A stretch of DNA of 64,000 nt from an uncultured Fretibacterium sp. (GTDB taxonomy: Bacteria > Synergistota > Synergistia > Synergistales > Aminobacteriaceae). Both the position numbers and the translations under genes were made by a program. Location of the stretch: assembly GCF_963548695.1 (NCBI RefSeq), contig NZ_CAUUWA010000003.1, positions 9,408 to 73,407 of the forward strand. The letters are read 5' to 3'. The notes below the pieces were generated by a model, which saw only the letters and a list, made by a program, of their open reading frames with translations, did not search any database and had not been told where the DNA came from. Of this stretch, positions 59,936 to 64,000 are shown piece by piece. Within the stretch, counting starts at the first letter, position 1. Every line of letters begins with the position of its first letter.

Positions 59936-60466
59936 TCACCGTTTCCCCGCGGGGTAGACCTCCTCCAGCTTCCGCAGCAAAAGCCAGGTGACGACCCCGG
60001 AGATGATGATTTTTGGCGCGAGGAACGAGCCGTTGTAGATGGCGGAGTAGACCCAGGGGTTGGTCCCCTCGGGGGCATAGCTGGCGAAGAAGATGACGCC
60101 GGAGAGGACATGACAGGAGAACTGCGCGAGCGCCGCCAGGACCAGGCTCACCAGCCTCTGACGCGGCAGCAGCGCCGCCAGCCCTATGGCGCCGTAGGCC
60201 GCGGGGTAGTCCAGGATCGCCTGGACGGGATGCACGACATACCCGCCCAGCAGCAGGTTCATCACGCCCGCGAGCACCCCCGCGCCACAGCCCCAACACA
60301 GCCCCCTCCGCCAGGCGAACAGGATCAGCGGGACCAATTCCAGGTTGACGGAGCCCCCCTGAGGCATACGGAACAGCCGGATGTAGGACAACACGATCGA
60401 GAGGGCGATGCACAGGGCCCCCTCCACCAAAACCACGGTACGCGACGAACGAACTTGCTCCGACAT
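59936..60466 (-). CDS. thiT: Energy-coupling-factor thiamine transporter substrate subunit ThiT
   Basis: 176 residues from the ATG at 60466 (GGGAGGTCG ten bases upstream). Six membrane helices are predicted. Family residues are visible in SYIRLFRMPQGGSVNLELVPL, GVMNLLLGGYVVHPVQAILDYPAAY and the late NGSFLAPKIIISG. ThiT binds thiamine and joins a shared ECF module (two ATPases and EcfT) that is encoded elsewhere. A TPP riboswitch lies directly upstream, which independently supports thiamine as substrate. Confidence 0.93.
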   Translation of the reverse strand: MSEQVRSSRTVVLVEGALCIALSIVLSYIRLFRMPQGGSVNLELVPLILFAWRRGLCWGCGAGVLAGVMNLLLGGYVVHPVQAILDYPAAYGAIGLAALLPRQRLVSLVLAALAQFSCHVLSGVIFFASYAPEGTNPWVYSAIYNGSFLAPKIIISGVVTWLLLRKLEEVYPAGKR

Positions 60467-60570
60467 GACGAAACGACCTCCCCAGACAGGATAAAAAGAT
60501 GACGGCGACATCCGGGGGAGGAATTGGGCGGGAACGGGAATCCGAAAGGAACGATGGATGAGAACGAACA

Positions 60571-60651
60571 TCTTCCTACGCCGGCATTATCCGGTTCAGG
60601 TTCCAGGGTCGAGGCCGGATTCGGCCCCCTCTCAGCGACAAGCTCCCCCGA
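60571..60651 (-). promoter_or_regulatory. TPP riboswitch (THI element) of thiT
   Basis: Read on the minus strand: GGGGGAGC near the start, CTGAGAGGG, then a variable GC stem, GACCCTGGAACCTGAACCGG, ATAATGCCGGCGTAGGAAGA. These are the conserved pyrimidine- and pyrophosphate-sensor segments of the TPP aptamer. It ends about 105 nt before the thiT start. A TTGACA on the minus strand (60685-60690) may be the -35 of its promoter. Binding of TPP should lower thiT expression. Confidence 0.93.
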
Positions 60652-60708
60652 TGTGCGATCTATGGTGACATTCAAGGCGGCGTTTGTCAAGAGGCCAGGC
60701 GTCTTATG

Positions 60709-61536
60709 TCAGCGCCGGATCGGGCCGAAATGCTCCGTCAGGAATCGATCGAGGGCCGGAACGTAGATCTCCCGGGACTGCAGGAAGCCTCCGTTGTGGC
60801 TGCCATGGATTTCCACAAATGCCTTCCCGCCGGCCACGGCCTCGTAAAGCCGCCTTCCCTCACGAAAGGGGACGATGCCGTCGTCCGGGCTGTGAATGCA
60901 CAGGGTGGGGACGGTCAGGCGTTCGGCTGCCTCCCGGGAGTTCCAGATGTCCCCGACCGCCGCCCGCAGGAGCGGGGCCATAAAGTCCAGGTTCAGGACT
61001 CCGAACGGTGAGGCGAAGGTGGATTCCAGGATGAGCGCGCGGGGCCTGACGCTGCGCGTGAGTTCCAGCGCGACGGCGCCGCCGAGCGAACGACCGAAGA
61101 GCACGATGTCGTCGGGTGCCACCCCCCTGTCCTGCAGCCAGTTCCACGCCGCGCGCGCGTCCCGGGCGACACCCTCAGGGCTTGGCGATCCCTCGCTCTG
61201 TCCATAGCCCCGATAGTCGAAGACGAAGGAGGAGAGCCCCAGGTCGTGAAAGATGCGGAGGGACTCCACACGCCAGGAGAGGTTTCCTCCGTTGCCGTGG
61301 CAGAAGAGCAACGTCGCCCGGGCGTTCTCGGCCGGGACGTACCAGGCGCGCAGACGGACGCCGTCGTCCGTCGTCAGGGTAACGTCCTCGTAGCGGAGCC
61401 CCGCATCCGCAGGCGTTGCGGTGATCTCCCTCGTGGGGTGGAAGGCCAGAGACGGCAGCAGAAAACGCGCTGCAGCCATGAGAACGACGAGCGTTCCCAG
61501 CAACAAAAAGAATGCATGCAGCAGAAATCTGGACAA
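60709..61536 (-). CDS. Membrane-anchored alpha/beta hydrolase (ABHD13/17-like)
   Basis: 275 residues from a TTG at 61536 that has GGAGG eight bases upstream; a GTG three codons earlier overlaps that site. A hydrophobic N-terminal anchor lies at about residues 3-27. The hydrolase core has HGNGGN (oxyanion), VFDYRGYGQSEGSPS, the nucleophile elbow GRSLGGAVAL, the acid in HSPDDGIVP and the histidine in HGSHNGGF. The triad is complete. Substrates of this bacterial family are unknown, probably acyl esters or amides at the membrane. It follows the YbgC gene by about 30 bp on the same strand. Confidence 0.85.
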   Translation of the reverse strand: MSRFLLHAFFLLLGTLVVLMAAARFLLPSLAFHPTREITATPADAGLRYEDVTLTTDDGVRLRAWYVPAENARATLLFCHGNGGNLSWRVESLRIFHDLGLSSFVFDYRGYGQSEGSPSPEGVARDARAAWNWLQDRGVAPDDIVLFGRSLGGAVALELTRSVRPRALILESTFASPFGVLNLDFMAPLLRAAVGDIWNSREAAERLTVPTLCIHSPDDGIVPFREGRRLYEAVAGGKAFVEIHGSHNGGFLQSREIYVPALDRFLTEHFGPIRR

Positions 61537-61565
61537 GGTACGCACCTCCCTCTACTGCCTGTCGA

Positions 61566-61985
61566 TCAGGGCGCCAGATGCCCGCGCATCCAGTCCGCCA
61601 GAGGGTTGCCCCTGCGCAGCAGCCTGCCGTCCTTCGAGACGAAAGCGTGGCGCGTCCAGCCCTCTGCCGCCAGCTTCCCGTCGGCGGTGCGGAACACGCG
61701 ACACCGGAACGTGACACTGACGTTCGTGACCTCGGAGATGTGGGTCTCGATCTCGATCTCGTCGTCGTAGAACAGGGACGACTTGTAGCGGCAGCCGGCC
61801 TCGACCACGGGCAGGAGAATGCCATCCGCCTCCCAGTCCCGATACGTCCTTCCATACGAACGGCAGAGCTCAGTCCTTCCCATCTCGAACCAGTCCAGAT
61901 AGCGGCCGTAATAGGCCACGCCCATCTGATCCGTCTCGCCGTAGCGCACACGCGTTTTGCACACGAACCCCTGCGGTGAATCCAC
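61566..61985 (-). CDS. YbgC-like acyl-CoA thioesterase (4-hydroxybenzoyl-CoA thioesterase family)
   Basis: 139 residues from a GTG at 61985 with GAGGAGG eight bases upstream; longer frames run through the tRNA-Ser gene and are not credible. It is a single hot-dog fold. The active-site segment VRYGETDQMGVAYYGRYLDWFEMGR contains the conserved Asp, and SVTFRCRVFRTADGKLAAEG and HAFVSKDGRLLR follow. Normal length for YbgC/FadM-type enzymes, which hydrolyse short or aromatic acyl-CoAs. It heads a two-gene unit with the alpha/beta hydrolase. Confidence 0.88.
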   Translation of the reverse strand: MDSPQGFVCKTRVRYGETDQMGVAYYGRYLDWFEMGRTELCRSYGRTYRDWEADGILLPVVEAGCRYKSSLFYDDEIEIETHISEVTNVSVTFRCRVFRTADGKLAAEGWTRHAFVSKDGRLLRRGNPLADWMRGHLAP

Positions 61986-62097
61986 GCTGTCGACCTCCTC
62001 GTCCGTTCGTTGCACTTCCTCGTCATTGTAGAGGGTCGGAGGGATGGCTTCAAGGGCATGACGGCGGAGCGGATAGTGTATAATCTCAGGGACATGC

Positions 62098-62185
62098 GGA
62101 GGACTGGCCGAGCGGTCGAAGGCGGCTGACTTGAAATCAGTTGGGGTGCAAGCCCCCAGGGGTTCGAATCCTCTGTCCTCCGCCA
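62098..62185 (+). tRNA. tRNA-Ser (anticodon TGA)
   Basis: An 88-nt class II tRNA: acceptor GGAGGAC pairs with GTCCTCC, the anticodon loop CTTGAAA gives TGA, a long variable arm (GGGGTGCAAGCCCCC) is present, the T loop is TTCGAAT, and CCA is encoded. TATAAT at 62079-62084 is the likely -10. Its 3-prime end is followed directly by integrase remnants, so it served as an attachment site. Confidence 0.95.
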
Positions 62186-62189
62186 CTTC

Positions 62190-62540
62190 CATTTTTAAGA
62201 AAGTCCAAGGTCGCCCAAAAAGCCCGCTGCCAAGCGCGACGAGTTGAGAGAAACCAGGGCCAGGGGGATAATCCCTCATGAGGCCCTCAATCCGGCCAGG
62301 AAGTCCACGTTTTCGGACGTGGCTCTGGAATGGTTCGGGAAGCACGTCGAACCGGTTCGGACTGCGGGCCATGCCCAGATGGCGAGAGGAGCCCTAGCCC
62401 CTAAAAGGCCGCAGCATTTCCCGGCGCTCACCAGGACGGAGGACATCAAGAAGCTCCTGTTGGGTATGACCGCCTATCAGGGCTCTCCGGTCGTGCGCTG
62501 TGCCCTCACCCAAATTTCCGCAGTGGCAAGAACCGAGTGA
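62190..62540 (+). pseudogene. Remnant of a P4-type tyrosine integrase
   Basis: Directly after tRNA-Ser a frame reads AAKRDELRETRARGI, TFSDVALEWFGKHVEPVRTA and later HFPALTRTEDIKKLLLGM, TAYQGSPVVRCALT. These match pieces of P4-family integrases: the end of the arm-binding region, the core-binding start and the PAL-x-Y-x-G linker. The segment between the two parts is missing, and no catalytic R-H-R-Y domain follows. About 100 of some 400 residues remain. A translation start could be the TTG at 62244, but the product would be inactive. Confidence 0.75.
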
Positions 62541-62580
62541 CATCCCCCTTGACGAAATGTCCTCTCCTCCAAGTACCCCC

Positions 62581-63082
62581 ATGAACAAAAAACGGGCGAA
62601 GGGAAAAAAACCTCGATACGCCAAGTTGTCGGTCGAGCTCTGGGATAACCCTGTTTTTTACGAGCTGGATGCAGAGGCGAAATATCTGTATGTGGCTCTG
62701 CATTTTGGGAGAAGCTCAAACATGTCTGGCCTTTTCCCCGTGACACGGCGGATCCTCAAGGACTTTGGCCTTAGCAGAGAGTAATATGACAGGGCCTTGT
62801 CGAAGCTCGAAGAAAGCGGGCTCATGTCGGTTGAACGATACCCTGATGACGACGATATGATTTTTTGTCCCCGCCATCCTACGTCAGGACTTCGATAGCC
62901 CTCCGCAAGCTATCGGGGCTTTAAGGGGCTCTAACGCATATTTTTACAGCGAACTACGAGATGATTTTGTGGCCGAGTGGAAGCGTCTCGTGACCGAACG
63001 TTTTGCGGATCGACTCGACGACGTGATCACGCTTGATGGTCAGGAGACTACGATGCGGGAGATTGTTCAGGAAGCTCAGTAA
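62581..63082 (+). pseudogene. Broken replication-initiator-like gene of a mobile element
   Basis: The frame from 62581 begins MNKKRAKGKKPRYAKLSVEL, continues DNPVFYELDAEAKYLYVAL and reaches SREYDRALSKLEESG only by reading through a TAA at 62782-62784. It stops again at 62899. Another frame then gives FYSELRDDFVAEWKRLVTER and ends at 63082. The N-terminus resembles phage and plasmid replisome-organiser proteins. At least one nonsense codon and one frameshift separate the pieces. This is a decayed gene of the element that integrated at tRNA-Ser. Confidence 0.65.
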
Positions 63083-63144
63083 GGGGGGAGGGTCCCTGGG
63101 GGGCGTCCCCCCTACCCTCCCCCAAAGGGTCTCCGGGAGGGTCC

Positions 63145-63339
63145 TTGACCCCAGTAAACAGTAATACAGTACGCAGTAAACAGGGAGCAGCATCAGGGCC
63201 TCGCAAAAACGCCCTTGAGGCTTTCCCCTCGAAGCTAAAGGGGCAAAAAACCGAGCCGGAGATCACGGGGTTTGAGAGGAGGCTCCGGGAGGAGAAAGCG
63301 GCCCCTGTTCTGAGCCTTCTCAAAGGGGGGCAAGGATAG
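63145..63339 (+). CDS. Short hypothetical ORF of the element remnant
   Basis: The 64 codons from TTG 63145 encode a basic, low-complexity peptide (MTPVNSNTVRSKQGAASGPR at the start). No ribosome site is evident. The 5-prime end overlaps short CAGTAAACAG repeats (63153-63182). It may be the tail of the broken replication gene rather than an independent gene. Confidence 0.25.
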   Translation: MTPVNSNTVRSKQGAASGPRKNALEAFPSKLKGQKTEPEITGFERRLREEKAAPVLSLLKGGQG

Positions 63340-63538
63340 GAGAGTGGGCAAAAAATGCCTAAACTGAGCCCGGAGACTTCGGGCGCTGGCGTACCCCTGT
63401 TCCGGGTAGCCCCCTTGGCCAAGGGGCAGGAGAAGCGGATGAAGTGCGGGAGATATAATAGTCAAAAATAGTCAGCGCTAAGATACTCGTTTTTCGGACG
63501 GTATTCGAGATCGGCCCGACGAAAAGGAGGGGCTTGAG

Positions 63539-63961
63539 ATGGGGCGGAGGAAGCGACAGGTCGTTCCGTTGTCTGGGGACGGTCGCAGGCTGGAGACGCT
63601 TATCGACATCATCCTGAGGTGTCATCCAATGAGCCTCCGGGTTCTGGCCGGAGAGTACGAGCCGACGACCGATGAGCTTTCCGAGATTCTGGCGTGTCTG
63701 TCGCGGGGAGAGATCGACGTTCCCCGCGGGGTGGTGAGGTTCTTCGGGAGCTCCGAGGAGGAGGGCCGGGTCATCCGGGCGGAGGTGTTCGAGGGAGTCC
63801 TTGGGAAGGTCGGGGGATGGTCGGGGCTGGCCGCCGCTGCAAAGCGTTTCGCGGAGGCATACCCGAAGACCTGGGCCATCGTCGAGGATCACGTGACGTG
63901 GGTCGCCTTGAACGCCGTCGTGTCGAACCGCCTGCTCAGGACCTTGGGAAGCGCTGATTAA
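63539..63961 (+). CDS. Hypothetical protein of the element, 3-prime end formed by a repeat
   Basis: 140 residues with AGGAGGGG seven bases before the ATG. It is soluble and mostly helical (RRLETLIDIILRCHPMSLRV, then YEPTTDELSEILACLSRGE). I do not recognise the family. The last codons (GSAD, stop) come from the repeat segment AGCGCTGATTAAATCA at 63950, which also occurs at 26491 and 47942. The original C-terminus was probably cut off by that repeat. It belongs to the same tRNA-Ser-associated region. Confidence 0.55.
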   Translation: MGRRKRQVVPLSGDGRRLETLIDIILRCHPMSLRVLAGEYEPTTDELSEILACLSRGEIDVPRGVVRFFGSSEEEGRVIRAEVFEGVLGKVGGWSGLAAAAKRFAEAYPKTWAIVEDHVTWVALNAVVSNRLLRTLGSAD

Positions 63962-63965
63962 ATCA
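63950..63965 (+). repeat. End of the dispersed CGCTGATTTAATCC repeat
   Basis: AGCGCTGATTAAATCA agrees at 14 of 16 positions with 26491-26506. The sequence after it is AT-rich and unlike the other copies, so this may be the outer edge of another element running beyond the window. Confidence 0.5.
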
Positions 63966-64000
63966 TAGTTTATTTTATTTAAAAGAACGATCCAAGGGGC

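Noticed and set aside
61986..62372. N-terminal extension of the YbgC-like frame
   Set aside because: It reads through the antisense of tRNA-Ser; the GTG at 61985 has a good ribosome site and gives normal family length.
63153..63182. Short CAGTAAACAG direct repeats as a CRISPR array
   Set aside because: The units are about 10 bp with spacers of a few bases and there is no cas gene; this does not fit CRISPR geometry.

Overview
The window looks like chromosomal DNA around the replication origin of a GC-rich, anaerobic, amino-acid-fermenting diderm, most plausibly a member of Synergistota. That assignment is inference. It rests on the dnaA-dnaN-recF-mnmG cluster, a TamB-type outer-membrane assembly protein, an NSS amino-acid symporter with peptidases, a TAXI-type TRAP transporter, a corrinoid methyltransferase cluster, and the general codon bias. 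No rRNA or other taxonomic marker is present.

Layout. 1-1031 is a truncated CHASE4-HAMP sensor. 1326-6649 is visibly less GC-rich than the rest: a LysR regulator divergent from an M20 peptidase, an NSS symporter with its MetS-like small subunit, and an M24 aminopeptidase, together a peptide/amino-acid utilisation unit. 6909-12087 is a YbhFSRG-type ABC-2 exporter operon with tandem ATPases in one chain. 12357-14021 holds a metal-chelate binding protein and a decayed methyltransferase. 14120-19562 (minus strand) holds a membrane-fused spermidine-synthase-like protein and a translationally coupled acyl-ACP thioesterase-trkA-trkH unit. 19563-26468 is the origin region: DnaA boxes, dnaA, dnaN, recF, mnmG and a DciA-like gene. 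27215-29985 holds HU, a DUF2156 protein and UDP-glucose dehydrogenase, followed by tRNA-Gly.

30187-38015 carries two strong promoter-to-terminator units with no obvious ORF (candidate small RNAs), a LigB-AMMECR1 fusion, an LprI-like exported protein, a TcmP-like methyltransferase, an internally duplicated membrane protein and a glycerol-dehydrogenase-like enzyme. 38016-47769 is the most interesting metabolic block: a TAXI-TRAP importer runs directly into a CobW-like GTPase, a corrinoid protein, three uroporphyrinogen-decarboxylase-family proteins and a corrinoid-reactivating ferredoxin/ASKHA protein. This suggests import and corrinoid-dependent demethylation of an unidentified methylated compound. 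47986-49854 is a YedF-desulfurase sulfur/selenium pair, followed by a near-consensus parS site.

50063-51791 (minus) is an ATPase plus TOPRIM-like pair of lower GC, a candidate defence module. 51850-62185 holds TamB, a second DnaA-box cluster, an AddA-like helicase-nuclease, ThiT under a TPP riboswitch, an alpha/beta hydrolase, a YbgC thioesterase and tRNA-Ser(TGA). Downstream of tRNA-Ser lie remnants of an integrated element: a P4-type integrase fragment and a replication gene broken by a stop codon. Dispersed palindromic intergenic repeats occur near 9.2, 24, 26.5-26.9, 42.6, 43.8, 47.9 and 63.9 kb.
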